From Gibbula magus (taxonomy: Eukaryota; Mollusca; Gastropoda; Trochida; Trochidae): a DNA stretch of 64,000 bases. The notes beneath the pieces are model-generated. The model saw only the letters and a program-made list of their open reading frames with translations, did not search any database and was not told the DNA's origin. The stretch is taken from the NCBI GenBank assembly GCA_936450465.1, contig OW388297.1, positions 47,072,130 to 47,136,129 on the forward strand, written 5' to 3'. A program made the translations under genes and the position numbers. Positions within the stretch are counted from its first letter, which is position 1; every line of letters begins with the position of its first letter. Shown here piece after piece: positions 46,701 through 57,785 of this stretch.

Positions 46701-49700
46701 ACGATCAACCAGAGAGAAGATTACAGGTACATGGGGTCGGAAAATGAAAAAATTGTGTCTAAAATCAAAATGGCGGCTACACCACGTGACCTACGAATTC
46801 GCCGTGATCTACTTTTTTTCATTCGTATGGTTATTGTGCATCTTTTCAAAAACGTTTCTCGACTCCTATGTGCATTTGGAATGAATGAACTACATTTAGA
46901 TTCGATCTGAACCTTTAATGGCAGGGCAGATTGGACCCACAAGCTCCGTAGTTATATTCCATATTAAGGGCTGTCCGCATGTGGAAGCTGATTGCATTTG
47001 CTTCAGTCGTTTTTTCTTGTCTTGAAATAATTATAAATACGCCAATAATAATAAGGATTCAGCCAAATGGCTCAGTGTTACCTATAATGATCTAAAGCAA
47101 AGAGAAGCTTTTAATTAACGGAGTGAACTGGAAAGAAGCCAAAATACATTAAAGCATTGTATGATTATAGCCTTTCTGTCAATAGTTGTCAATACTTGTT
47201 GAAAAATGGATGACATTTCACCATCCAGTGATCCTTATTTTGCAAGATAAAAGATGATTTGTTGTGTGAACGTCAACCTGATATTAAAGATGTTGTTTTT
47301 GACATCTGAAACCTGAAGTTTATCACGTTGTTTAGACACAACGGTACTAGTTTTGTTTGGTAAAAAATGAGTACCATAAAATTACAACTTCAGTCCTAAT
47401 TTCCTAAAGATTTTTCATTGAAGAAAGCTGTCACAAAATCTTCTTTTCTCATGTCGAGCGTGATTAATTCAGTCAAATTATCGTAATTTTAGTTTTGAAT
47501 AATTGGAGGTGCTTAATTCTTTTTCCATATGTATACATCATTGTATTTTCAGATGGGGTACTAAAGCTTGGATTAAATCGTGAACTGAAAAATGGAATCA
47601 ATCATGAACAACAGAAAGTAGAAGGACGTGAAGTGAAAAGTGGATTGAAACATGAGATGAAGAGAGTCTTGGGAGGAAGACTAGCCCAGGAAGGGGAGTT
47701 CCCCTTTCTGGTGTCCCTCTGGTACATGCCCGACAACGCCTTCACCAACAACACCAACATGCACCACTTGTGTGGAGGGGCCCTCGTGGATCCTAGCTGG
47801 GTCCTTACAGCCGCCCACTGCTTCGAGTAAGGTCTTAAGTACTGTTTGTTTGCTAATATGAATCATGTAGATATAGACTCTTTTAGGATCCTAGTTGGAT
47901 CCTTACAGCGGCCCACTGCTTTGAGTAAGGTCTTAGTTGTGTTTGTTTGCTAATATGAATCATGTAGATATAGACACTTTTAGAATCCTAGGTGGGTCCT
48001 TACATCGGCCCACTGCTTCGAGTAAGGTCTTAGTACTGTTTGCTTGTTTGCTAATATGAATCATGTAGATATAGACGCTTTTGGTATCCTAGCTAGGTCC
48101 TTACTACCAGCCACCGCTTCGGGTAAGATCTTAAAACTGTTTGCTTGTTTGCAAATATGAATCATGTAAATGTAGATACTTTTAGGATCCTAGCTGGGTC
48201 CTTACAATCTGCCGCTGCTTCGGGTAAGGTCTTAGAACTATCTGCTTGTTTGTTTTCTAAGAAATCATGTACATGTCTTAATTCTAACTAATTTTTGTTT
48301 CCTGTTATGACACCAAGTAAAGACGTGCAAAAGAAATGTCACCAAACAAAATACAAGATATATATTTCAATCATTGAGCTGTACATACGACTGGAGTCGA
48401 GTTACATCAAGTCCTCCAATTGTTTCAAAAACAAAACATTCAAAACATTATCTGTTCATATTTCGTATTGGTCAGAAATTGATGTTTAACTGACGAACTA
48501 GGAGAGTAAAAAGTGTTTCATGGCTTGTTTTAGGACATCCTACACTAACAAATGTAAAGTGGTTTATGCCGACAACATCTTTCATCAATTACATTTCTAT
48601 ATTGTATATGTTTTAACTCGAATGCCCATCATTCTGGCAAAACAAAAACATTTTGAAAAAGCGATTTCAGCAATCCAGCTGTTTTTAAATTGACAAAAAT
48701 ACTCTGAGCATAGTCTTATGAATAACTGAACATGTGTCCTATCAAATACATTCAAAATGTGTTTTATCGGACAGAGTGTTCCGTTTTATACAATTCTGTC
48801 TTGTTCAGTACCTGTCATCTTTTTCTTGCAAATGTAATGTTATAAACTGTAAATACCAAGGAGAGGGTATCGTAAGTTGGATAACTTGTTTCCAATCGTT
48901 TTGATTATGAATACAATATGTTTAAACCAAACCACCGTTACAGAATACAGGCAGTCATAGAATACATGTTTTTCATTCAGCGTTACATTACAGTGTGTAC
49001 AGTGTTAACAGATACAATGTATAAGCAGTATTAGTATTGAAATTTTTCTTACTAAGAATTCCACTTCTAAATGTGTTAATTAATACACGTTTATGTTCAT
49101 GGTAACTAATGTTAAACATATATTCCTCACAGGTAAATTTATGATAACTATAAAATGTGAGAATCAGTCTGAAGAGGATAATGCCAATGAATATTCTCTG
49201 ACACGTTGGCTAAAAACATGGAAACAATTATCTTGATCCCAAACTGATTGGCTAACCAAAATAAAACCATAAGCCATAACGAAAAAGTAAATATTTTACA
49301 TGACTGACCAAACTTGCTCTCTTTCTCTCAGCAATGGGTGGCAACATGTTATAACTTTGACAATCATATCTTTAGCGTTGCATTTTTAACAATCATAGCC
49401 AAAACGAATAGTTATGCAGTCTTAGAAAAAGCATTACAACGACATATACGTCTATGCAAGTTTTGCTTTATACGCAACACCGTTATTACCACTACTTTAT
49501 CGGGTAACTAATAATGTATTATATTGAACCTCTTGTCTTATGCCTGCTAACATAGAAACGTTTCGAATTTGTCAGCAAGAACCTGCTCCAGGGAAGCGAG
49601 AATAAGAGCAACTGGAAAGTAGTGGTGGGCAAATATAACCAACTTCGTGAAGAACCCAACAATCAGATAAAGCTGATTGAAGAGATTCACGTGTACAAAG

Positions 49701-52700
49701 ATTACAAAGGTAAGTTACGTGTTACGACGTACGAGTCAATGTACATTATGTGCAATATATATTGTATTACCTTATACATGATAAAAACAGAAATGTATGA
49801 TTAAGTGTTAATACAAAATGACACACAGCCATAAATTGGTTTATGATACACTAAACAATAGAACATTAAAAACATTCAACCGGAAATGAAACGTCATCAT
49901 ACAAAATACAAGATAATTAAATCCACGAGTGATAAACACGACTGAATCAGAGATACATCATGTCTTCAGTAGCCAACTAAACTAAATTTAACATTTCAAA
50001 ACAGACCTGTTCATATTACTGAGAAACACACGTTTTAAAAATCGTCGATTTTAAACTCCTTAACTAGACGAGATAGAAGAGTTCATTTGTTATATATTAC
50101 GTCCCAAGGTAAACCTAATTCAAGTTTCAAGAAAGTCACTTATGTTAATAACATCGTTTATTAATGAAACTTCAAAAACGTTAAATGCCAAACATTCTGG
50201 TCAGAAACCATTTTGGTGACGTTTCTGTTGCGGTTGAGTATATAGGGTAGAAACAATATTGTTTTTTCAAAGCGTTAGAATATATACAATAACATACACA
50301 CATGTACGGATAAATGATAATAAAATGTCAGTTATTTAATATGTAACGTTATATACAAGTGAGGTATGCACTCTCTCATAGTATCAAACATTTGTTACTT
50401 TGTAGATGCTTAAATTCGGATATATCGATCAACGGTTGTGGGTATATAGTAATACCAATGATTTCGTCCGTCCTTTTCTTGTCCTATCGATTACAGAAAA
50501 ACTATTCCTCTCATCTGTTTCAAATTTAGCACATGTCTTTTTCACCACTAGGAGAGGTTCCGTGCGAAATTTATACTGAATTGGTGATTTTTAAAAGTTT
50601 TTGGCGAATTTTTGTAGTTTCTAACTTAGTCATATTCTGAGCATTTTTTGTCTGATCGATTACAGAAAAACAATTCATCTCATCCTTTTCACATTTGGCA
50701 CATATCTTTCTCAACACTTGGAGAGGTGCAGTGCGAAATTTAAACTGAATTGGTGATTTTTTAATTTTTGGCGAATTTTTGTAGTCTTCAACTTAGTCAT
50801 ATTCTGAGCATTTTTGTCCGATCGATTACAGAAAAACCATTCATCTCATCTTTTTCATATTTGCCATATATCTTTCTCACCACTTTAAGAGGTGCAGTGC
50901 GAAATTTAAACTGAATTGAATTGAATTTTTGGCGATTTTTTTTAGTTTTCAACTCAGTCATATTCTGAGCATGTTTGTCCGATCGATTACAGAAAAACTA
51001 TTCATCTCATCCTCTTCACATTTGGCACATAATTTTCTCACCTCTAGGAGAGGTGGAATGCGAAATTTAAACTGAATTGGTGATTATTTTTTTTTAAATT
51101 GGCGAATTTTTGTAGTTTTTTACTTTGTCATATTCTGAGCATTTTTTGTCCGATCTATTACAGAAAAACCATTCATCTCCTCTTTTTTGAATTTGGCACA
51201 TGTTTTCTTCACCACTAGGAGAGGGGCAATTCTAAATTTAACACGATTTTGTGAATTTCTTTATTTTTAGCGAATTTTTATAGTGTTCACTTAGTCATAT
51301 TTGGAGCTAGAATGAATGTAGCTTCTGTGTTGTCATTTGTTGACTTTATCATTTACTTTTTCAGTCGGGGGTATTAGGGAGCCACGCTCACTTTTTAGTT
51401 TAGGAAGCTTCTATAATATTGCAATTCGTATACGATTCATGACAAACACAAATGATTTCACGAATGCCATTAACGGATTTAAAGAATTAGTTATGAATTA
51501 TCAACAGCTGTTCACGGATGTGCACAGTTTCCCTTGCATGGTTCATGATAATCGGGTCGTGGTGAAATAGAGGCATAAGTTGGTTATTTCAATATGTACT
51601 TCAAAATTATTTTTTTTATTATTGCATGTTTTCGTCTAGTGTACCTTATAATCTTTGTTCTGATCCCAGTAAATGGTGTCAATGCGATCAACGATGTAGC
51701 ACTGCTTAAACTTCAAACACCTGTTGACATGAACAAAAACTGGGTGGGTCTCATCAACCCGGATTCGAACCCCAACACCGCGGTCTCTGATGCTGACTGT
51801 TACGTGGTTGGATGGGGCCAAGTGGCAGAATGTAAGTAGTTTTAAGTTACATGACAATGGTACAAATGTGGGGTGCTGAGTTTGCCAGGCGCTAATAAAT
51901 GTCAACGTTAGCAACCCTTACCAGCTACAAACTAAATCTTAGGAGATCGCCAGAGAGTGAAAAAAGATAGTCAACAAATATCATAGGGCTAATACCCTCA
52001 TTCCACGACCCCACTGCGATCGATTTTGGTCTCCCAGTCGTGCACACTCTAACTTCCATTAACATAGCATTGAAGTCTTTGGAAGTTCCCCATTCTCGCC
52101 GAAATTATCTCGCTCACTCGCCATGGGTCGCATATTGCCGCAGAGTCATTTGCAATTTTGATTGTCTGCTTAAAAAATTGCACAACTTATGCGATCGATA
52201 CAAAAGATTCTTGTTCACAAATTTGATGTTTGGCCCCCATTCCAATCGGTACGATCAAGCTGGTTGCAGTGGTCCCCAACATTTAGGCGATCAATTTTCA
52301 ACAATTTTCAGCTTGTGGTTCCACCAAGCTGGGTGTACGATCCCACTGCGATAACAAATTGATCACATTTGTCACATTTTTTGGCAAACACGTTGAAACA
52401 GAGTAGAGACTGATATGACCACATTGGGACATTGTTGCGAATCTTGTACAACTCCAATATGACAATGGCGACTTTTCACACAACCACATTGAGACATATT
52501 CAACCTCATCAAAACCTATTTGCCCAACTGGTCGGGACCAAAGTAAAAAATTACCGTGACAGACTGCAATCATGTCATTCTGAGTCTGACTAGCATACAG
52601 GTAGTACCTAGATAAGATGGGAAATGAAATGGTCCTGGAATGCAATATGGGTACTAGAGTGAATCACCCCTTTTGAGAGTCAAGAACACAGTCAGTATTA

Positions 52701-54300
52701 CCACCATCTTATCCAGAAGTGTCTGCGTGCTCCCAAATCCGTACGGTGTTGGTACTTACAACGTACGGCTACCACTATTCTACCAACGTTTTTGCACGTA
52801 GACAGCACGCACTTGCAAGTACAGCTGGTTGTGACCGCTGCTTTACCAGTATGCAAGTATGACCTATGGCTTTACAAGACATCAGTTCAAGATACCCCTA
52901 TCAGCTGCAAAGGTACCGAGGATGCCTACAGATACGAGGTATTCAAGACGTATACTACAGAAAAAAAGTCCATCCAAAGAGGCTCTGTAGCTACTACCTT
53001 CACCAACTAATATGGGCGTCCAACACTCGTCAAAAAGTTCAAAATACCACCCTTTTGTCTTTCTTCTTCCTGCTTCACATTCTGGATGGTAGTAGTAACT
53101 GTGTTGTTGTATATCCGTAAGCTAGGGGGAAGCCACTCTCGTATACACATTTCATGCCGTCGACATCTTCTTCTACTTCATTAATGGTGTCTCATCATAA
53201 CTAAGGTGCAGTCGCCGATAGTCTGCAGTTCTTTTTGGTTTCCCAAAGCAAAGCAATTTTCCAACGTGTGTAGGTGCTATGTGTATGATAGTCAAACTAA
53301 GAATGAAATGATTGCAGATGGTCGCAGTCCTTTTTATATTTTGGACACGACCAGCCGTGCAAAAATATGAGGTTGCATTTGTCTCAATGTGGTCGTGTGA
53401 AAAGTAACTATGGTCGTACTGTAGTTATACAAGACTCCCAACTGTCCTATTGATGGTCGCACGCAAGTGCAAAAGCTGCCACACAGGTCGCAAATAAGTT
53501 GCAAGTCTATCGCATGTCGAGCTCAGAAAAAATCACGGTGGTCTCAGTATGGTACTAGCCAAAAATGGAAAATGATATCACTTGTTGCACTGTCACCCGG
53601 CTTGGTGGAACCATAAACTCATACAAAAAATTATCACCTAAATGTCTGGGACTGAAGCAACTGAAGTGTTTGCCGATATGTGGATATTGTCGTTGGACCT
53701 TAAGAAGGACAGTTTAACGGTAAACCAAGGGCTAAATTGATTATATCCGGTTACAAATAAGACAACGGGTAAAATGGATTATATCTATTAAAAAATATTA
53801 ATATTCACTTTATATATTTACAATCTCACATTCATTTCAATATGTTCCTCCGAAATTTGCATGTACACTAAAAGATTCAGTGTAAAGCAGAATTTCCTTC
53901 TTGGACAACTAAAAGTTGTGTATTACACGTTTTCGTAGTATATTTTCAACATAATAACTTCTCCTAAGCACCATGAGAATATCAGGGCTAGCCAGAAATC
54001 TATGTATCAACTGTTCACGTGACTAATAATATTTTAACACCCGGGTTATTGTCGTAGCCCAGGCCGTCTTTCCATCAGTCTCTATAATGGTACCTATGTT
54101 TTGAATCAACTCCTCCCACAGTTTAAGCTCAATCTTTCTGAAACTTTATAATGTTGGATATACATCGGTGATATATGCATGTGGGCCGATCAGAATAATG
54201 TTTTCAAAGTTATGCCCCTTGACTTTGGGCGCTCGGTTTCAGACTGTTGGTTAAACTTCAACTAAGCTAGGCTTAATTTTTGTATATATCTTTGAAACTT

Positions 54301-54338
<38 letters not shown>

Positions 54339-56123
54339 TGCCTTGACACTGCCCAATGAAATAGTCATGTGTTTTAACCTTCTTACTTGACGTTGATGAA
54401 AGATACTACTTTGGGAACTTTGAAGATGCTATGATACCAATGTCACAAACTCAGGTCATAACCTTTGACCTTGTGACCTTGTGACCTTGACCTTGATGTA
54501 GGATGCATTTTCTGAAAAACTTAATCATGGCAAGAGTTTTTGATTGATTGGTGATGGGCCTTTGATATTTAACATGCTTATTAATTTCCACTGCATCATT
54601 CAAACGATGCCATAATTTTCAAGCTGATACAGAATGCCTCGTGTTAAATGCAGATCTAGATGATAAGATCTACTCTTTCTTTAATTACCATCACATTTAA
54701 ACTGCTTTTTTGGAGTATAGTTTGTGCAACAATAGGACCAACCCCTGGGGTTCTTGTTCTCTCAAAGCACTCTTGTGATAATATGGCATGATGTTCACAG
54801 CACCGTATGGATACGGCATGTACGTGCCCGTATACGCACAATTACCTCTTGTGGACAAGGAGACCTGTCAAGCTGCATACACAACTATCAACACACCCTC
54901 CTCTGAGTATACTATTGACGATAGCATGCTGTGCGCAGGGGTAGTGGAGGGAGGCATCGACGCATGCTATGTAAGTTTCAAAATTACTTGTTTGACATTT
55001 TGCACATGTCCAAGCCAAGAGAGTCCACGCCTCACCCAGAGAGAGTCCACGCCCCACCCAAGGGAGTCAACTGCGCACTAAAGAGAGTACAAGCTCCACC
55101 CTAGAGAGTCGACATCCAACCCTAGAAAGTTGACATCTCACCCTAGAGAGTCGACATCCCACCCTAGAGAGTCGACATCCCACCCTAGAGAGTCGACTTC
55201 CCACCCTAGAGAGTCGACATCCAACCCTAGAGAGTCGACATCTAGAGAATCGACATCCAACCCTAGAGAGTCGACACCCCACCCAAGAGAGTTCTCGACC
55301 CACATAATAGAGTCCACACCCCACCCAAGAGAGTCGACACCCCACCTAAGAGAGTTCTCGACCCACATTATAGTCCACACTTCACCCGAGACAGTCGACA
55401 CCCCAACCAAGAGAGTTCTCGACACACATAATAGAGTCCACACCCCACCCAAGAGAGTCGACACCCCACCCAAGAGAGTTCTCGACCCACATAATAGAGT
55501 CAACATCCAACCCTAGAGAGTCGACACCCCACCCAAGAGAGTCGACACCCCACCCAAGAGAGTTCTCGACCCACATAATAGAGTCCACAGCCAACCCAAG
55601 AGAGTTCAGTCTCGGCCCGCCCAAGACAGTCCACACCCCGCCAGAGATAATCCCCTAATACCCTGTACACTCCTCCAATATACCAAACTCACAAAACAGA
55701 TTGTTATACCAGGGTTGTACGTAGTTCAGTTGGCAATGTGTCCACTGATTACACGGAGAGTCATGGGTCGATTGTGACCGATATAAATAGACCTACATGT
55801 ATGTTATATAAAGTTTCTTGCTTTTCCCTTGCTCAGCTTTAAGGATAGAGCAACATTTTAAACATGTGCCAAGAGCTGAAATATATGTATTGTGGACAAT
55901 TTAGAGTTGGTATTGTAATCTATACACCTTCGGTTGTCAGGGAGACTCGGGTGGTCCGCTGGTGTGTTGGTTCAATGGTCAGCAGGTGGTCAGTGGGATA
56001 GCTTCCGGTGGGTTCGGGTGTGGCCGGAAGAATCTGTACGGTATCTACGCTCGGGTGTCTGGTGTGTCCGACTGGATACGTAACAAGCTCGCTCCCAACA
56101 CTACTCAAACTAGTGGTGCGTAG
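43700..56123 (+). CDS. Secreted trypsin-like serine protease, copy A (six exons, complete)
   Basis: The CDS joins 43700-43757, 47553-47826, 49576-49709, 51670-51831, 54801-54970 and 55941-56123. All introns are GT-AG, phases agree throughout, and the product is 326 residues. Residues 1-18 are a signal peptide (MLLGQEFILLVLCLATIE). A charged propeptide follows and ends MKR57, with activation giving V58LGG. The S1A domain has His108 (LTAAHC), Asp164 (NDVALLKL) and Ser269 (GDSGGPL). Asp263, the residue-189 equivalent (DACYGDSGG), predicts cleavage after Arg/Lys. Cysteines pair as 42-58, 136-201, 168-182 and 191-220 by chymotrypsin numbering. The usual Trp215 is Gly and Pro225 is Tyr (IASGGFGCG, LYGIY). 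This is a secreted digestive or defence protease. The paralogue lies 2.5 kb downstream. Confidence 0.93.
44400..44630 (+). repeat. Dispersed repeat in intron 1, shared with 6315-6560
   Basis: Same ordered blocks as the copy at 6.3 kb (GATCGAAAACC, GCGCGTCAATTGTTCAAG, CCGTTGCTCGAG), with substitutions. Confidence 0.55.
45780..46860 (+). repeat. Diverged tandem repeat in intron 1 of protease A
   Basis: A block with ACCGCACA.ATAATCAAAAT, GGCTACACCA.GTG, GATTCATAAAGA.AA and a TTTTTGAAAAATCA.C phrase occurs at 45783-46110 and again at 46408-46690. AGAAGATTACAGGTACATGG occurs at 46243 and 46717, each followed by AAAATGGCGGCT. Units are a few hundred bases with unequal internal losses. Non-coding. 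Confidence 0.7.
47553..47826 (+). CDS. Protease A exon 2 (propeptide, activation site, catalytic His)
   Basis: Acceptor TTTTCAG, donor CTTCGA|GTAAGG. It encodes residues 20-110, from DGVLKLGLNRELK through EMKR-VLGG to LTAAHCF. The propeptide has a loose internal repeat (LGLNRELKNGINHE / KSGLKHEMKR). Nearly identical to exon 2 of copy B. Confidence 0.92.
47885..48240 (+). repeat. Exon 2 end plus splice donor amplified in intron 2 of protease A
   Basis: Four further copies of the last ~40 bases of exon 2 and the start of intron 2 follow the real one (47792) at about 47890, 47987, 48087 and 48188, period 97-101 bp. Each keeps TCCTTACA, a (C/T)GCTTCG-like end and GTAAG, so each looks like a tiny exon between an AG and a GT. 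None keeps the reading frame of the protease. Confidence 0.85.
49576..49709 (+). CDS. Protease A exon 3
   Basis: Acceptor TTTGTCAG, donor AAAG|GTAAGT. Encodes residues 111-155 (DKNLLQGSENKSNWKVVVG, YNQLREEPN, IEEIHVYKDYK), the stretch between the His and Asp blocks. Confidence 0.92.
50445..51399 (+). mobile_element. Tandem-core element, family E (~168-bp core), in intron 3 of protease A
   Basis: About five units of 161-171 bp (GATTACAGAAAAAC at 50489, 50658, 50824, 50985; a variant at 51156). The right end is GGGGGTATTA, followed by a small hairpin (GAGC-CAC-GCTC) and TTTTTAGT. Near the left end a GGGTATATAGTAATACC foldback lies beside CGTCCGTCC. Same plan as families A-D. The left border is approximate. 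Confidence 0.7.
51670..51831 (+). CDS. Protease A exon 4 (catalytic Asp)
   Basis: Acceptor ATCCCAG, donor GAAT|GTAAGT. Encodes residues 156-209 with INDVALLKLQTPVDMN (Asp164) and DCYVVGWGQV. Confidence 0.92.
52000..53680. repeat. Large imperfect inverted repeat in intron 4 of protease A
   Basis: Text at 52270-52335 (CATTTAGG.GAT.A..TTTT, GGTTCCACCAAGC.GGGTG) is answered inverted at 53590-53650. CTTTTCACAC.ACCACATTGAGACA at 52474 is answered at about 53375-53405. The centre is near 52945. The first block (CATTCCAC, GCGATCGAT.TTGGTCTC) also occurs in intron 4 of copy B at 62395-62450, so it is a dispersed family, perhaps a foldback transposon. A short open frame near the centre (52866-53120) has no known motif. 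Confidence 0.6.
54040..54620. repeat. Probable dispersed repeat with (TA)n and TGACCT runs
   Basis: A (TA)n microsatellite at 54304-54335 and four TGACCT-type half sites at about 54467-54494 sit in low-complexity intron sequence. There is no other copy in the window, so the repeat status is a guess from style. Confidence 0.4.
54801..54970 (+). CDS. Protease A exon 5 (S1-pocket Asp)
   Basis: Acceptor TGTTCACAG, donor TGCTAT|GTAAGT. Encodes residues 210-266, including KETCQAAY, DSMLCAGVVEGG and IDACY. Asp263 corresponds to residue 189 that sets trypsin specificity. Confidence 0.92.
55012..55640 (+). repeat. 21-bp minisatellite in intron 5 of protease A
   Basis: About 30 units of roughly 21 bp with the core AGAGAGTCGACATCCCACCC. 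The second half alternates with a longer variant (GTTCTCGACCCACATAATAG), forming a loose higher-order unit. Since 21 is a multiple of three, a stop-free HPREST-like peptide frame runs through much of it on the plus strand, and another on the minus strand. Confidence 0.92.
55941..56123 (+). CDS. Protease A exon 6 (catalytic Ser, stop)
   Basis: Acceptor GGTTGTCAG, phase 0. Encodes residues 267-326: GDSGGPLVCWFNGQQ, SGIASGGFGCG, LYGIYARVSGVSDWI, then a short tail and TAG. An ATTAAA at 56180-56185 is a possible polyadenylation signal. Confidence 0.92.
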   Translation, partial: GDSGGPLVCWFNGQQVVSGIASGGFGCGRKNLYGIYARVSGVSDWIRNKLAPNTTQTSGA

Positions 56124-56185
56124 TAACAGGACCTCATGACGTGTTACTCGTCATATCCTGATACAGTTACAGGAAACATATTAAA

Positions 56186-57089
56186 GTCAGTTATTTGTCT
56201 CTCAGATTGTCTCTTTAAACGACCTCCTGGTGTCAGTCGTCACCGAATGGAAATATCACATGCTTACATCAGAAGCTCCCCTCTGCGAGTTGCCTTTCTC
56301 CGCAAGTCGAAAAACAGTTTCAACCACATACTAATTTAATCATGCTGCATTTTGTTAACCTTTCTGCACTGGAGTAGCCATGCGCACCACGACGTTCCGG
56401 TGCTGCGCTGTTACAGACAAGTCAATGAAATGCAGCGAGGATTCAGTTAACCAGTGATGGAAACTGGCGCGAGCTATGGTTTGCAGAGTTGCTGGCCTGT
56501 AGCAATGACTTCATGGCTTGTAATATGGTGAATTATATTTTGGAAACCATGGCATTACTCTCCTACATCATACACCAGTCACTCACTATAACAATAGTCA
56601 TGGTTTGTTCCGTTACTAAATATAACCAACGAGAGGCCTCTCACCAAGGAACATGAAAGAATATTCCTTTAAAAAATGATTGTTTTCTGTGTGTATTGTA
56701 TGGAGTTTGTAGAGGTTGTAGAGGTTGTAGAGGTTCTATTTTGTAAGTATAGTCTGTTTGTCGTGAAAACGTACCCATGAATTTCAAGTTTAACAGAAAA
56801 GTGAATTTAATACGATGAAATGAAAATTGCGAACCCTCATAGTTTTCACCCGCCAATTAGACATTCAATTTTCACTACGGTATTCTATGTTAAACGTTGT
56901 TCAAGCAATTCACGTGAATTTGTGAACTCTTCCAAACACAGTGCATACCCCTGTGTCTCTCAAACCAATAACAGTCACTTCAAACTATGATCGTTTCTTA
57001 AACAACTGTTTACCTAAGTTAAAGAAAATTCTGAAAATTAAATGCCTATTTTGCCTACTTGATTTGATTTCATACTTCATACAGCAATT
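56186..57089. other. Intergenic stretch between protease copies
   Basis: No gene seen. A short GTAGAGGTT repeat lies at about 56709-56735. Confidence 0.4.
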
Positions 57090-57227
57090 ATAAACACCAA
57101 TGTTGTGTGGCGGCAAAGGAAAGAGGATTCGATCCACGTGTCGTATTCATTGACTCAACCAATCAATGTTGTGTTGTAAAAGAAATGTGGTTCTGAAAAA
57201 AATAGAACCACTGAAGGTAAAGATGGC

Positions 57228-57785
57228 AAATTCTTCATTAATCAATGCCTATGTGGTATCGCGAATGGACTATTGAAATGGTCTTCTGTATGGTCTACCA
57301 TCCCACTGCATCCAATCCCTGCAGAGAGTTCAGAACTGTGCGGCTCGCGTAGTGTCTGGAACCAAGCGCCATGACCACATCACACCCGTTCTGCAGAAAT
57401 TACATTAGCTTCCTGTTCAAAATCGAATTCAGTTCAAACACTTGCTCTTTGTTTTTAAATGTCTAAATGAACAAGCTCCAGAATATCTACACTGTACAAG
57501 CCCTGATTCCGACAGTAACCTCCTAAAAATTCCTTCATCCAGAACTCATATATACATTTGGTGATCGCGCATTTCAAGTTGCCGGCCCTTCTCTCTGGAA
57601 TTACCTTCCTCACAACTTTAGAGACTTAGATGAACTTCCTCGATTTAAATCTGGACTTAAGACACACTTATTCTCAACTGCGTTTGATTGACTACCTGAC
57701 ATTTACATGTGTTCATCAAAGCGCTTCAGGTCAATGTTCTGGTTTTAGCGCTATATAAATATGTTTATGATGATGATGATAATGA
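57228..57785 (+). mobile_element. L2/CR1-type LINE 3' end
   Basis: The broken frame reads INAYVVSRMDY, GLLYGLPSHCIQSLQRVQNC, AARVVSGTKRHDHITPVLQK, LPVQNRIQFKHLLFVFKCLN and EQAPEYL. This is the C-terminal part of an L2/CR1-like reverse transcriptase (family pattern: SR.DY.N.LLYGLP, LQ.VQN.AAR). It ends AGCGCTATATAAATATG and a (GAT)n tail, as usual for such LINEs. 5' truncated with internal stops. Copy A of the duplication lacks it. Confidence 0.88.

Noticed and set aside
47885..48240. Alternative exons encoding extra catalytic-His loops
   Set aside because: The repeated exon ends do not keep the reading frame and several have lost the His codon context; they are treated as a repeat of possible splicing relevance only.
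51636..51914. Minus-strand open frame overlapping protease A exon 4
   Set aside because: It is the antisense shadow of the exon; the same shadow occurs at copy B exon 4.
52866..53120. Transposase gene inside the intron 4 inverted repeat
   Set aside because: The open frame is short and has no DDE, zinc-finger or other known motif.
55012..55640. A CRISPR-like array or a repeat-rich protein gene
   Set aside because: Units are contiguous without unique spacers, the genome is animal, and the array lies in an intron between two well-supported exons.
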